64,000 bases of DNA from CAZTGB01 sp964612965 (GCA_964612965.1 CAZTGB010000002.1:25852-89851), one strand, 5' to 3'. Numbered from the stretch's first letter, positions 33,937-42,955 are shown. Notes: generated by a model not told the origin, from the letters alone. Numbers and translations: made by a program.

Positions 33937-36231
33937 TTATCTACTGAAGTCTTTTTTACTGTCGTCACCCATTAGTCTTGATGTTGGGAAATGTGGTCCA
34001 CCGCTTTCTCCGCCACGATCTTCTCTACTAAAGCTTCCACCACTTCTTCCGCCTCCGAATGATCGCCCCCCGCTTCGTCCACCAAATCCTCCTCGTGAAC
34101 CTCCACGATCTCCTCTTGAAGCTTGTCTCTCTGCTTTAATCTGAGCGTCACGGGCTGGATCCATATTCATAGAAAGGTTAATTCTCCCCATTTCATCAAT
34201 CTCTTTTACGCGAACTTGAATTTTATCTCCAACTTTAACCACATCTTCTGCTGTTGCTACAAATCCTTCCTTTCCCATGTCGCTTACATGTACCATTCCT
34301 TCTTTCCCAGGTAGTATTTCAACAAATGCTCCGAAATTTAATACTCGAGCAACTGTTCCTTCATACACTTCTCCTGCCACAACTTCCTTTGCAAACCCTT
34401 CAACCCAAGTTACAGCTTTGCTGATTGCTTCTTCATCAACTGCCGAGATACTTACCCCTCCGTCATCATTAACTTCAATTGAAGCTCCTGTGTCAGCAAT
34501 TAATTTCTTAATAGCTTTTCCGCCAGGACCTACAAATTCTCCAATCCTATCAATAGGAATTTTTACAACTTTAATCTTTGGTGCAAATGTTGAAACTTGA
34601 GGCCTTGAAGCGGCTAGCGTGTCTGTTATTGTTTTCATAACAGTTGCTCTCGCATCTTTTGATTGCTCCAAAGCTTGCGCCAAAATTCCACTGGTTAAAT
34701 TTAGAGTTTTAACATCAAGTTGAAGTGCTGTAATTCCAGTATGTGTACCCGCAACTTTAAAATCCATATCCCCGTTATAATCTTCAATTCCCATAATGTC
34801 GGATAGAACTGCAAATTCCTTATCATTTTCGATGATCAGTCCCATTGCAATTCCAGCAACAGGTGATTTTATAGGTACCCCCGCATCCATTAAGGATAAA
34901 GTTGAACCGCAAACCGACGCCATTGATGTTGATCCATTGGAACTCATTACCTCAGATACAACGCGGATTGCATACGGAAATTCGTCAATTGATGGAATAA
35001 CAGGAATTAAGGCTCGCTCAGCAAGTGCACCGTGTCCTATTTCTCGTCTTCCAGGATTTCCAAATCTTCCTGTTTCACCACTGGCAAATGGCGCCATGTT
35101 GTATTGATGCATATAGTGCTTTTCGACTTCTCCTTCAGCAGATTCTAAAAGCTGACCCATCTTTTCCGTACCCAATGTGGCAACAGATAGAACATGTGTT
35201 TGTCCTCTTTTAAATAGAGCTGAACCATGGACCCTTGGTAAATAACCAACTTGACCTGAAAGTTCGCGAATCTCAGTTAATTTTCTTCCATCCGGTCGGA
35301 TGCCTTTTTTAAGAATTTGTTCACGAATAAAGTCTTTCTTTAAGCGATCAACAATTTCAGGTACCCATTTAGCATCGGATTCTGTAAGATTTGCAACAAC
35401 CGCATCAATTAAATCTTGAAGCTCGTTGCTTCTTCCGTTTTCAACGTGTACTAAACTGTCAACAATCGAAACCATTTTGTCTCCCACCAACTTTTTAACC
35501 TGACTTTCAAGCTCAGATGATGGCGTCTCTTCTTTGTAAGTTTCGCGTGTGACTCCAACTTCTTTAGCCATATCCTCAATAAGTTTAAGAACCGCCTTTG
35601 ATTCTTTTTGAGCAAACTCAACACCTTTAATAATTTCTTCCTCTGTAACCTCACGGGCTCCCGCCTCAACCATTAGTATGGCGTCTTTTGTACAAGAAAC
35701 TGTCAAATCCATCTGACTTACCTCTAAATCTTTTGTAACTGGATTAATTAAATATTTTCCATCAACAAGTCCTACAGTAAGTGGGGCAACTGGACCCTTC
35801 CAGGGCAAGTTAGATACATGAATGGCAGCGCTAGCTGCAATTGCACCCAAGATTGATGGATCGCTCTGCATATCAACAGAAAGAACGGTAACAATTACTT
35901 GAACTTCGCGTTTATAAGTCTTAGGGAATAATGGTCTAATGGATCTATCAATTAATCTTGCACTTAAGATTTCTTCATCGGTTGGCCTGCCTTCGCGCTT
36001 TACCCAACGAGAACCTTTAATTCTTCCTCCAGCATAAAGCTTTTCTTGATATTCAAGTGTTAATGGGAAGTAATCAAGCTCCATCTTAAGCGGAGCAGAA
36101 GCTACAGTTGCAAGTACCACAGTGTCTCCATGTCTTGCCATAACGGCACCTGCAGCTTGTTCTGCAAGCTCACCTATTGTTAACGTTAGGGTTCTTCCCC
36201 CAAGTTCAATTGATTTTTCGATCTTTTTCAT
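33937..36231 (-). CDS. pnp: Polynucleotide phosphorylase with RGG-rich tail
   Basis: 764 residues. Phosphorolytic 3'-5' exoribonuclease. Two RNase PH-like domains flank a helical domain; the second carries MGIEDYNGDMDFKVAGT. The KH domain has VGPGGKAIKKLI, and the S1 domain starts GEVYEGTVARVLNFGAFVEI. After S1 there is a Gly/Arg/Ser-rich tail (RGGSRGGFGGRSGGRSFGGG), like RGG boxes that bind RNA. It follows rpsO as in most bacteria. Confidence 0.97.
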   Translation of the reverse strand: MKKIEKSIELGGRTLTLTIGELAEQAAGAVMARHGDTVVLATVASAPLKMELDYFPLTLEYQEKLYAGGRIKGSRWVKREGRPTDEEILSARLIDRSIRPLFPKTYKREVQVIVTVLSVDMQSDPSILGAIAASAAIHVSNLPWKGPVAPLTVGLVDGKYLINPVTKDLEVSQMDLTVSCTKDAILMVEAGAREVTEEEIIKGVEFAQKESKAVLKLIEDMAKEVGVTRETYKEETPSSELESQVKKLVGDKMVSIVDSLVHVENGRSNELQDLIDAVVANLTESDAKWVPEIVDRLKKDFIREQILKKGIRPDGRKLTEIRELSGQVGYLPRVHGSALFKRGQTHVLSVATLGTEKMGQLLESAEGEVEKHYMHQYNMAPFASGETGRFGNPGRREIGHGALAERALIPVIPSIDEFPYAIRVVSEVMSSNGSTSMASVCGSTLSLMDAGVPIKSPVAGIAMGLIIENDKEFAVLSDIMGIEDYNGDMDFKVAGTHTGITALQLDVKTLNLTSGILAQALEQSKDARATVMKTITDTLAASRPQVSTFAPKIKVVKIPIDRIGEFVGPGGKAIKKLIADTGASIEVNDDGGVSISAVDEEAISKAVTWVEGFAKEVVAGEVYEGTVARVLNFGAFVEILPGKEGMVHVSDMGKEGFVATAEDVVKVGDKIQVRVKEIDEMGRINLSMNMDPARDAQIKAERQASRGDRGGSRGGFGGRSGGRSFGGGRSGGSFSREDRGGESGGPHFPTSRLMGDDSKKDFSR

Positions 36232-36353
36232 TAATTTGTATGTTTTGTTTATATATTTTGAAGAGATTAGTAATGGAAATTAAAAATAGAACTGTGGTTA
36301 TATTGTAACTGTTTCTACTTTAGTATTTCTACTACCAATTTCTTAAATTAGCC

Positions 36354-36364
36354 AAGCTTTGCTT
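36354..36364 (-). repeat. AAGC-N3-GCTT element downstream of rpsO
   Basis: AAGCAAAGCTT on the minus strand, 20 nt after the rpsO stop codon in the 153-nt rpsO-pnp gap. Unlike the ribosomal-operon copies it is far from the next start codon. The rest of the gap holds no clear feature apart from a small TAGTA-GAAA-TACTA stem. Confidence 0.4.
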
Positions 36365-36384
36365 ACCAATTTTCTTCTGTCAAT

Positions 36385-36654
36385 TTACTTATCCAGTCCC
36401 AAGGACTTAATTAGCTCTTTATAACGAGCTTCATCCTTTTTCCTAAGGTAAGCAAGAAGTCTCCTTCTTTTGGCTACCATCGAAAGGAGTCCTCGTCTTG
36501 AATGAACGTCCTTTTTATGTTCCTTAAGATGATCTATTAATTTATTTATTTGCGTAGATAGAAGTGCTATCTGTACCTCAGGAGAACCTGTGTCGCCTTT
36601 TTCGCGAGCAAATTTCTTTATTAATTCGAGCTTTAAATCTTTAGCAAGTGCCAT
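36385..36654 (-). CDS. rpsO: 30S ribosomal protein S15
   Basis: 89 residues, exactly the usual size. Primary 16S rRNA binder of the 30S platform. The conserved GDTGSPEVQIALLSTQINKL and the HSRRGLLSMVAKRRRLLAYL helices are clear. It precedes pnp, separated by 153 nt. The 108-nt upstream region up to the methyltransferase holds no strong consensus promoter. Confidence 0.97.
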   Translation of the reverse strand: MALAKDLKLELIKKFAREKGDTGSPEVQIALLSTQINKLIDHLKEHKKDVHSRRGLLSMVAKRRRLLAYLRKKDEARYKELIKSLGLDK

Positions 36655-36762
36655 ATTGTCATGTGGAACAAAGTAGGCTCATTTCAGGGCTAACCTTGTT
36701 AACATCTGGAGGTATATTAACACACATTGTGGATAAGTAAAATAACCAAATTCCCCACAATT

Positions 36763-37359
36763 TCAAAGCTTCCTTATATAAAAAGCTTGAATGATATCTT
36801 TACGGTCTGGATCAGGTATCTCAAAATCTATTCTTTGAAACTCCACTGTTTTAGTTTTCACCAACACTTTCTGAAGCTCAAAAGACTTAATATTTGAATA
36901 CAAAGGCCCCAAAGCAATCCTTCCCCCGGGTTTAGTTACACGTACAATTTCTTTAACCATTGTAAACTCATCAACACCATAAGTTTTTGCATGATATATG
37001 CTAGCTAACAAGTCAAAAATTGTATCAAATGAATTATCTTTAAAAGGAAGATTGGGGTTTAAAGCAGCTAATCCAAAACTACCAAATTCTTTTCGAAAAT
37101 GGTACCCGGCAAGAGCTGGATTCAAGCTAATTACTTTTATATCTGACCTAAAAAGAGGTAACTCTTCATGAAGACCTCCCTCACCAGATCCAACATCCAG
37201 CACTAAAGCTTTAACTGGGATAAATTCTAAAAAGTCTTTTACTCTCTCAAATCCTAGAAACCTCGAATAATCGGAGACCCCATGATAAGGTTGATTTCCT
37301 TCAATAATTCTAATCGTGTTTCTACGATAACCTTCTCCGACTGGAGGAATTCCCAACAT
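36763..37359 (-). CDS. Class I SAM-dependent methyltransferase
   Basis: 198 residues. SAM-binding motif I is VLDVGSGEGGLHEEL; motif II-like FDTIFDLLASIYH and the later VTKPGGRIALGPLY match the methyltransferase-11 fold. The substrate is not clear. It sits between the degenerate DHH gene and rpsO, where other bacteria carry truB and ribF; this one belongs to neither. It starts 9 nt after the DHH-like gene, so it is in the nusA-infB operon. Confidence 0.8.
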   Translation of the reverse strand: MLGIPPVGEGYRRNTIRIIEGNQPYHGVSDYSRFLGFERVKDFLEFIPVKALVLDVGSGEGGLHEELPLFRSDIKVISLNPALAGYHFRKEFGSFGLAALNPNLPFKDNSFDTIFDLLASIYHAKTYGVDEFTMVKEIVRVTKPGGRIALGPLYSNIKSFELQKVLVKTKTVEFQRIDFEIPDPDRKDIIQAFYIRKL

Positions 37360-37367
37360 TGAAATAA

Positions 37368-38270
37368 TTAACTAACTGAAGTCCCTTTATAAACTTTTGG
37401 CTCTAACCAGTCTTGTGGAGGATTTTCTACAATTTCCTCTTTGTTTTCAACTTGCTCATTAACCGCCTGCGTTTGTTGTAAAACGTCTTGTCCTACTGAG
37501 TTTGAATAAGGTTGACTAGGAATAGCCCCTTGCGGAAAGTTGCGTGGCTCAAGTTTTGTTTTTGGTGGTCTCTGTCCACCACTCCTTAGAAGGTGTGCAA
37601 ATAGCTCAAATGTATCAGGAGTAACTTCACTACTCTCAAAATGATTACTACCTTCCTCAATCCCCATCACAAGATTTGTAGCGCAATCTACATCCATCGG
37701 AAGTGCGGCTTCTTTAATAAGACTTGCAACAAGTTCTGAAACACTTGAAGCGGGTTTTGCAAATGACATTATTCCCCGTCCCTCGTTATTTAAGACACGA
37801 GTTCCAAGATGTGCAATTTTAACTCCAACAAACTCATTAGATGAAAGGGCTGGAAAATGAGTTTCGTTAGCCCCCCCAATTAAAATTACAAGGTCAGCAG
37901 AAATACCTGTATTTGATATTCCAATTTGCTCCTTTTGCGGAGAAAGTAGTCCATCTTTGGGAACAACAGTTAATTTAAACTGTCCATTTTCAATATCATA
38001 CGAGACTTTTTCAATGTTTCCTGCATCATAGTTAGGAAAAGTAATTGTTAAATTTCTGTTTCCAATTTCAGATACTATTTTGTTAATGCCTATTAATCTG
38101 TTGAATCCAACCATCATTTGAGAAGGTGAAGAAATCACAACTGATTTTTTATCTCGAAGTGAAAGATACAGTGAAAGCCCAGCTGCCACTTGGTCAAAGT
38201 ATGGTTTAGAAGGCAAAAGTATCAATATCGATTTAGCCTCATCGACTAATGTTGAAAAACTATCATCCAT
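37368..38270 (-). CDS. Degenerate DHH phosphoesterase-like protein (NrnA position)
   Basis: 300 residues. The overall frame resembles DHH/NrnA proteins: an N-terminal motif aligned with DxD (FDQVAAG at 25-31, keeping Asp26 but Val at the second site), and IAHLGTR at 152-158 where NrnA has DHH, so all the metal-binding DHH residues except the central His are lost. The C-terminus is a Gln/Pro-rich tail. It follows infB, the usual nrnA neighbourhood. Probably not a working nanoRNase; perhaps a binding protein. Confidence 0.6.
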   Translation of the reverse strand: MDDSFSTLVDEAKSILILLPSKPYFDQVAAGLSLYLSLRDKKSVVISSPSQMMVGFNRLIGINKIVSEIGNRNLTITFPNYDAGNIEKVSYDIENGQFKLTVVPKDGLLSPQKEQIGISNTGISADLVILIGGANETHFPALSSNEFVGVKIAHLGTRVLNNEGRGIMSFAKPASSVSELVASLIKEAALPMDVDCATNLVMGIEEGSNHFESSEVTPDTFELFAHLLRSGGQRPPKTKLEPRNFPQGAIPSQPYSNSVGQDVLQQTQAVNEQVENKEEIVENPPQDWLEPKVYKGTSVS

Positions 38271-38273
38271 TTG

Positions 38274-39624
38274 TTAACGAGTGGATACTAACACGTCGCC
38301 AACATTAAAATCAAGCTGAGGTTCAAGTATGGCTCCAAACTCTTCGCTTTGTCCCACAACTGAAACTTCACTCTTTTGTTTTTTAAGTGAAACTATTTTA
38401 GCTTTTCCAATCTCTTTTTCAGCTCTGGTTAATGTAATTTTGTCGCCTTTTGTAATTTTTCCATCAAGAACTTTACTTCCTGCAACTTTCTTGTTGTTAA
38501 AAGGAAAAGAAGCAAGAATTTGAGCTCTGCCCAATATTTGGACTTTCTCTCCCTTTAAAATCTCTTCAATTTCCGAGATTAACTCGTAGATAATATCGAA
38601 TCTCTTTACCCTTACCTTTTCAGCTTCTGCAAGTTTTGCTATATTGTTTGGAATCTTTGTTTCAAAAGCAAAAACATATGCATTCCCAACCTTTGCAGTT
38701 AGGATATCGCTTCCGAGTACGTCCCCAATTCCACTCTCAACTACCACTACTTTGGGAGGAAGGGAAGCAGTAATTGCCTCAAGCGCTCCCGCGTTAGAAG
38801 CTTTTAGTACAATTGGAAACTCATCCTCAGCTAGTCTTCTTTCATTTCCCAATACTTTTCTGGGAGCATTATCATCTTTTCCAATTAGCCCTATCACCTG
38901 AGCAGGTTCCCCGGGGAGTACTTCCTTAACTGATTTCGCCTTGTCATTAAATAGTCCTCTTACTTTTCCAGATAAATTGGAGATATCTATCACGTCACCT
39001 ACTTTTATTTTTCCATCGCGAACTATAATGTTGGCAACAGGCCCCCTTGCATCCTTAAAAGTTTCAATAACAACCGCTTCAAGTGGGGAAGCAGAATCGC
39101 TTTTTAATTCACTTACCTCAGAGANNNNNNNNNNNNNNNNNNGTCTCAAGAAGATTTGTTAGTCCTTCTCCGGTTTTTGCAGAAAGAGGAATAAAAGGAA
39201 CTTCCCCTCCACGTCCTTCGAAAAGTATTCCCTCTTTTTCAAGCTGCCCCCTAACCATTTCAGGATTAACTCCAGCTATATCAGTTTTGGTTACAGCAAC
39301 AATAAAAGGGATTTTAGCTTCGTGAATAATATCCATAGCCTCACGGGTTTGAGGTTTAATTCCATCATCAGCAGAAACTACTAGTATGGCAATATCGGAA
39401 ACAGCAGCACCTCTACCTCTCATTTTAGTAAAAGCAGCATGACCCGGAGTATCAATAAAGGTTATTTTCTTTCCCGACTCAGTTGTAATCACAGAAGACC
39501 CAATCGCCTGAGTTATTCCACCCTTCTCGCGAGAGGCTACACTTGTTTTTCGAATAGCATCAAGTAGGGTAGTCTTCCCATGATCAACATGCCCCAGTAC
39601 TGTAACAATTGGTTGTCTTTGCAT
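38274..39624 (-). CDS. infB: Translation initiation factor IF-2, split by an assembly gap
   Basis: Two pieces: residues 1-162 or so (39143-39624) with P-loop GHVDHGKT at 11-18 and DTPGHAAF, and a C-terminal piece ending at 38274 with the EF-Tu-like and C2 domains. An 18-N gap at 39125-39142 separates them and the flanks are out of frame with each other, so the true gap is a different length (for example 11, 14 or 17). The long IF-2 N-terminal region is absent: the protein opens directly on the G domain. The NKxD motif reads TKTD. Confidence 0.92.
39125..39142. other. Assembly gap (18 N) inside infB
   Basis: Runs of N between LTNLLET and SEVSELKS of IF-2. Normal IF-2 has about four to five residues here. 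Confidence 0.95.
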
Positions 39625-39698
39625 ATTTTTATTCGCAAAGATCAGAGAAGCTTTTTAATGAAGTTTGATAACTGAAAGTTGGTTATTCTATGAGTAAA

Positions 39699-39712
39699 AA
39701 TAACATGTTATT
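39699..39712 (-). repeat. AATAACATGTTATT palindrome at the nusA stop
   Basis: Perfect 14-bp palindrome overlapping the nusA stop codon, followed on the minus strand by TTTT. Weak AT stem; possibly a processing site or marginal terminator between nusA and infB. Confidence 0.35.
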
Positions 39713-40932
39713 TATTCAGGTTTCACACTTCCATCACTAGCCATCTGATCTTCATCTTTGATTTCCTCGGTCTTTTCCTCTTCCCCAATTTTCTCTTTTA
39801 CTTCAACTTCTTTATCTTCTGATCCCCCAATAGAAGCTGTCTCCTCAGACTGATCAGATTGAGTATCTTCAGTTACATCTTCTTTTTTCTCCACTTTCTC
39901 TTCAACTGTTTTTGGAGATTTTACCTCGACTTTGGCTTCTTCTTTCTCTTCTTCAACCTTGTTTAACACCTTCCCAGTTCCTTCAACTTCAATTCGAAAG
40001 TCTGTTAATTTGGCGGTTAATCTTACATTCTGTCCGTCTTTTCCAATTGCCAAAGATAGTTGATCTTCAGGAGATAACACTTTAGCAGTCTTATTTTTTT
40101 TATCTAATTTAACTTCTAATCCTTCGGCTGGGGCCAGAGATACTCTAATAAGCTCGGTAGTGTCTTCACTCCAAGCAATAACGTCGACTCTTTCCCCTCC
40201 AACTTCATTGGTAACAGCTTGTACACGTACACCCTTTTGTCCTACACAGGATCCCACAGGATCAATCCCAGAGACAGAAGAGAAAACAGCAAGTTTGGTA
40301 CGAACCCCAGCCTCTCTGGCAATTGCTTTAATCTCAACTGACCCAGATGATACTTCTGGAACTTCTCTTGCAAAGAGTTTAACTATAAATTCTGGATCAC
40401 TTCGGGACAAAAACAAATCTTTTCCTCTTGGAGTTTCTTTAATTTCCTTAAGAAGGAACGTAAGTCTTTGATTAAGGTTTAATCTTTCGTTAGGAATCCG
40501 CTCACTAGCTTCCATAATAGCTTCGGTCCTTCCCAAATCAACTCTTACATTTGGTCCATCAAAACGAAGTATAAGACCAGAAACTAAAGCTCCAACACGC
40601 TCCGTAAATTCTTCAATAATAGCTCCTTTTTCAGCCTCTCTAATTTTCTGATGAATAACCTGTTTAGCAGTTTGAGCCGCAATTCGACCAAATCCTGGAG
40701 GTGTAACGTCTTTCCCCTCAATGAATACTTTAGTTTCTCCGTTAACTGAATCTATCTTTGCAACCACTTCAACTTCCTCAGCTATTTCCTCTCCACGCTC
40801 CTTAGCATCACGCCTAAAAGCAGCAATTATTGCCTGTTGAATTGTTTCAAGAATAATAGCAGGATCCAAGCCACGTTCCGCAGCTATTGCTTTAAGCGCC
40901 TGACTAAATTCTGTTCTTGCTGTTTGTTGCAT
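39712..40932 (-). CDS. nusA: Transcription termination/antitermination protein NusA
   Basis: 406 residues. N-terminal RNA-polymerase-binding domain (1-120), S1 domain (GALVSGLILRFDGPNVRVDL), and two KH domains (GSCVGQKGVRVQAVTNEV and LAIGKDGQNVRLTAK). The last 80 residues are a very acidic Glu/Lys tail with no fold, perhaps replacing the acidic-repeat region of E. coli NusA. First gene of nusA-infB, with its own promoter and a terminator hairpin that ends 10 nt before the start codon. Confidence 0.95.
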   Translation of the reverse strand: MQQTARTEFSQALKAIAAERGLDPAIILETIQQAIIAAFRRDAKERGEEIAEEVEVVAKIDSVNGETKVFIEGKDVTPPGFGRIAAQTAKQVIHQKIREAEKGAIIEEFTERVGALVSGLILRFDGPNVRVDLGRTEAIMEASERIPNERLNLNQRLTFLLKEIKETPRGKDLFLSRSDPEFIVKLFAREVPEVSSGSVEIKAIAREAGVRTKLAVFSSVSGIDPVGSCVGQKGVRVQAVTNEVGGERVDVIAWSEDTTELIRVSLAPAEGLEVKLDKKNKTAKVLSPEDQLSLAIGKDGQNVRLTAKLTDFRIEVEGTGKVLNKVEEEKEEAKVEVKSPKTVEEKVEKKEDVTEDTQSDQSEETASIGGSEDKEVEVKEKIGEEEKTEEIKDEDQMASDGSVKPE

Positions 40933-40942
40933 ATTTTTATCT

Positions 40943-40972
40943 AAAAAAAATGGCGGGCTTAAATTCCCACCA
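40943..40972 (-). terminator. Intrinsic terminator in the nusA leader
   Basis: Minus strand TGGTGGG (40966-40972), 8-nt loop, CCCGCCA (40951-40957) with one G-U pair, then eight T residues (40943-40950). A full intrinsic terminator inside the leader, abutting the nusA ribosome-binding region. Confidence 0.8.
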
Positions 40973-41000
40973 AATTCAAACTATCTTAGTTACCTACTGA

Positions 41001-41029
41001 AGTTTAGCTCAAGAAGCTCGCGAAGTCAA
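41001..41029 (-). promoter_or_regulatory. Sigma70-type promoter of nusA-infB
   Basis: Minus strand: TTGACT (41024-41029), 17-nt spacer, TAAACT (41001-41006). Expected start near 40994, so transcripts meet the terminator stem after about 20 nt. Confidence 0.65.
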
Positions 41030-41084
41030 ACTAAAAGACCATTATTAAGATGTGTTTAGGTTCTTCTTTATTCACCTTCTCGTA

Positions 41085-41747
41085 TCATCTTATGCCAAAC
41101 TTAAAACTACTAAAAGCAATTAAATTTATAAAATCATCTAACATATTATTTCTGTCCAACTTTTGTCTGATCAAGTTAAGACCAGCTCTTTTTAATTCTT
41201 GTTCAAATGTATCGATATCCCCATGTGTTGGATTCCCAACAAGAGACTTATCCCAATTTCTTGACGCCAATTTAACTCTTTCAACGATTTCTTCCTTCGG
41301 ATTTTGCCAAACCCAAGCTTCCGGTTTTCTCCCTAAAAGAATCAAGGAACCCACAGAATCAAAATCTAATTCTGTATCCTTATCCATTATCCAATAACCA
41401 GAAAGGCTCATCAAATCTGGAGTACTCGGCATCCACGCCATGGGATCACCATATCCCAAATTGTGAGTGTGAACAAAAATAACAGGCACTTCCAAATTTT
41501 TTCGCATTTTACCTGTTGTTTTTGTAAATTCTAATGATCCTTCTTCTACTGTTTGAGGCTCGTGAATATAAAATTTATGATTCCGAGATCCAAAACCAGT
41601 CATAAACCCCTGTTCATAATCTCCGGTATTTCTAAGTACTCCTCTGAATGCTCTACCAAAAACATCTTGTCTTAAAAGAGATACAACCGTACTTTTTGTA
41701 AGCGTTGAGGCCGATTCAAGCATTTTTCTTTCATCGTCTGGTCTCAT
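41085..41747 (-). CDS. Unknown protein with a JAMM-like HxH...SxxD motif (220 aa)
   Basis: No family recognised. Residues 90-112 read VIFVHTHNLG ... MPSTPDL, with H93-T-H95 and S108-x-x-D111; this resembles the JAMM/MPN metalloprotease motif HxHx(7)SxxD but with a longer spacer of 12. An upstream catalytic Glu cannot be confirmed. The rest is soluble alpha/beta, with a Trp-rich strand (EAWVWQNPKEE). Single gene between nusA and dnaJ. The JAMM idea is inference. Confidence 0.55.
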   Translation of the reverse strand: MRPDDERKMLESASTLTKSTVVSLLRQDVFGRAFRGVLRNTGDYEQGFMTGFGSRNHKFYIHEPQTVEEGSLEFTKTTGKMRKNLEVPVIFVHTHNLGYGDPMAWMPSTPDLMSLSGYWIMDKDTELDFDSVGSLILLGRKPEAWVWQNPKEEIVERVKLASRNWDKSLVGNPTHGDIDTFEQELKRAGLNLIRQKLDRNNMLDDFINLIAFSSFKFGIR

Positions 41748-41785
41748 TGGGGTTATTCTAAAGCGACTTAATTAAGTTATCAATC

Positions 41786-42661
41786 TTACAACCCTTCTTC
41801 TTTCATCTCTTCAATTATACTTTTCTGATCTCTTGTTAACTTTTCAGGGGTTATAACATTAATCCTGACGTATTCATCTCCTCGTCCTCTTCCATGGAGA
41901 TGTTCTACTCCTCGTTCTCTAAGTCTCATCATTGTTCCCCCTTGGGTTCCTGATCTTATTTTAATTTTTATATCCCCTTCGATAGTTGGAACATTAATCT
42001 CACCCCCCAAAACTGCCAAAGAAAAAGGAATCCCAACTGTTACATAAATATCATCATCCTGCCTCTCAAATATTTTGTGGGGTTTAATGTTAACTGAAAG
42101 AGTAAAGTCTCCAAAATTAATCCTGGCTCCTTCATATATTCCTGCTGGAATTTTAATCTTTCTTTTTTTTCCATTAATCAAAACCTCTTTTGAGACTCCC
42201 CGTACCGCCTCCATAAAGTCAATATCTATAGAATATCTAGGAATTTGAGCACGTCTTGCCCCACCAAATGGATTTCCCCCTCCGAAGAATGATTCAAAAA
42301 TATCAAATGGATCACCAAAATCCATATTTCCAAATGGATTTTCTCCTCCGCCTGTTGAATATGTATATGTAAATGGTCCCGATTGTCTGAACCCTCCAGC
42401 AAAAGGATTTCCACCCATTCCACCTCCAGGTGTAAAAGCCTGATGACCAAACTGATCATATGCATTCTTTTTCTGTGGATCGGAAAGAACTTGATATGCT
42501 TCGTTTATTTCTTTAAATCGCTTCTCTGCAGCTTCTTTTTCATCTTTGTGCCGATCAGGATGCCATTCTAAAGCCTGCTTTCTGTATGCTTTTTTAATTT
42601 CATCAGGAGAAGCACTTTTGGAAATCCCTAAAATGTCATAGTAATCAGTTTTAGCAGCCAT
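41786..42661 (-). CDS. dnaJ: Chaperone DnaJ without a zinc finger (CbpA-like)
   Basis: 291 residues. J domain at 1-70 with HPD in ALEWHPDRH, then a Gly/Phe-rich region (about 75-130) and the C-terminal substrate-binding beta domains (FMEAVRGVSKEVLINGKKRK, PHKIFERQDDDIYVTVGIPF). No CxxCxGxG zinc repeats, so type II, but placed in the dnaK operon where a type I DnaJ is usual. Last gene of the heat-shock operon. Confidence 0.93.
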   Translation of the reverse strand: MAAKTDYYDILGISKSASPDEIKKAYRKQALEWHPDRHKDEKEAAEKRFKEINEAYQVLSDPQKKNAYDQFGHQAFTPGGGMGGNPFAGGFRQSGPFTYTYSTGGGENPFGNMDFGDPFDIFESFFGGGNPFGGARRAQIPRYSIDIDFMEAVRGVSKEVLINGKKRKIKIPAGIYEGARINFGDFTLSVNIKPHKIFERQDDDIYVTVGIPFSLAVLGGEINVPTIEGDIKIKIRSGTQGGTMMRLRERGVEHLHGRGRGDEYVRINVITPEKLTRDQKSIIEEMKEEGL

Positions 42662-42752
42662 ATAATTTCAGTGCTAATTATACAAACAGTGGAGTTCCAT
42701 CACAAGTGAAGATAGAATAACTCATATTCGTAGCTCCCAATCGATTATGATA

Positions 42753-42950
42753 CTATTTTATTGCCTCCTCTGCTCTAGCAAATCCTTTTAATTGAAATTT
42801 CATTTGCTCCAAAGTAAGCTCATCTCCACCGACTGTCATTTGTGTAAATATTATTTGTGATTCACATTCTTGAAGAATATTAATTAATTCTGGGTCCATA
42901 GCCTCTCTTGCTATCTTGTCTGGGTTAGGAGTATCTAATTCTGTGAGCAT
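42753..42950 (-). CDS. Hypothetical protein (65 aa) in the heat-shock operon
   Basis: No family recognised. Mostly helical and acidic, with a single Cys, starting MLTELDTPNPDKIAREAM and ending EQMKFQLKGFARAEEAIK. It begins 5 nt after the dnaK stop and ends 91 nt before the dnaJ start, so it is co-expressed with the chaperones. A role with DnaK is possible but rests only on position. Confidence 0.55.
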   Translation of the reverse strand: MLTELDTPNPDKIAREAMDPELINILQECESQIIFTQMTVGGDELTLEQMKFQLKGFARAEEAIK

Positions 42951-42955
42951 CTTTA

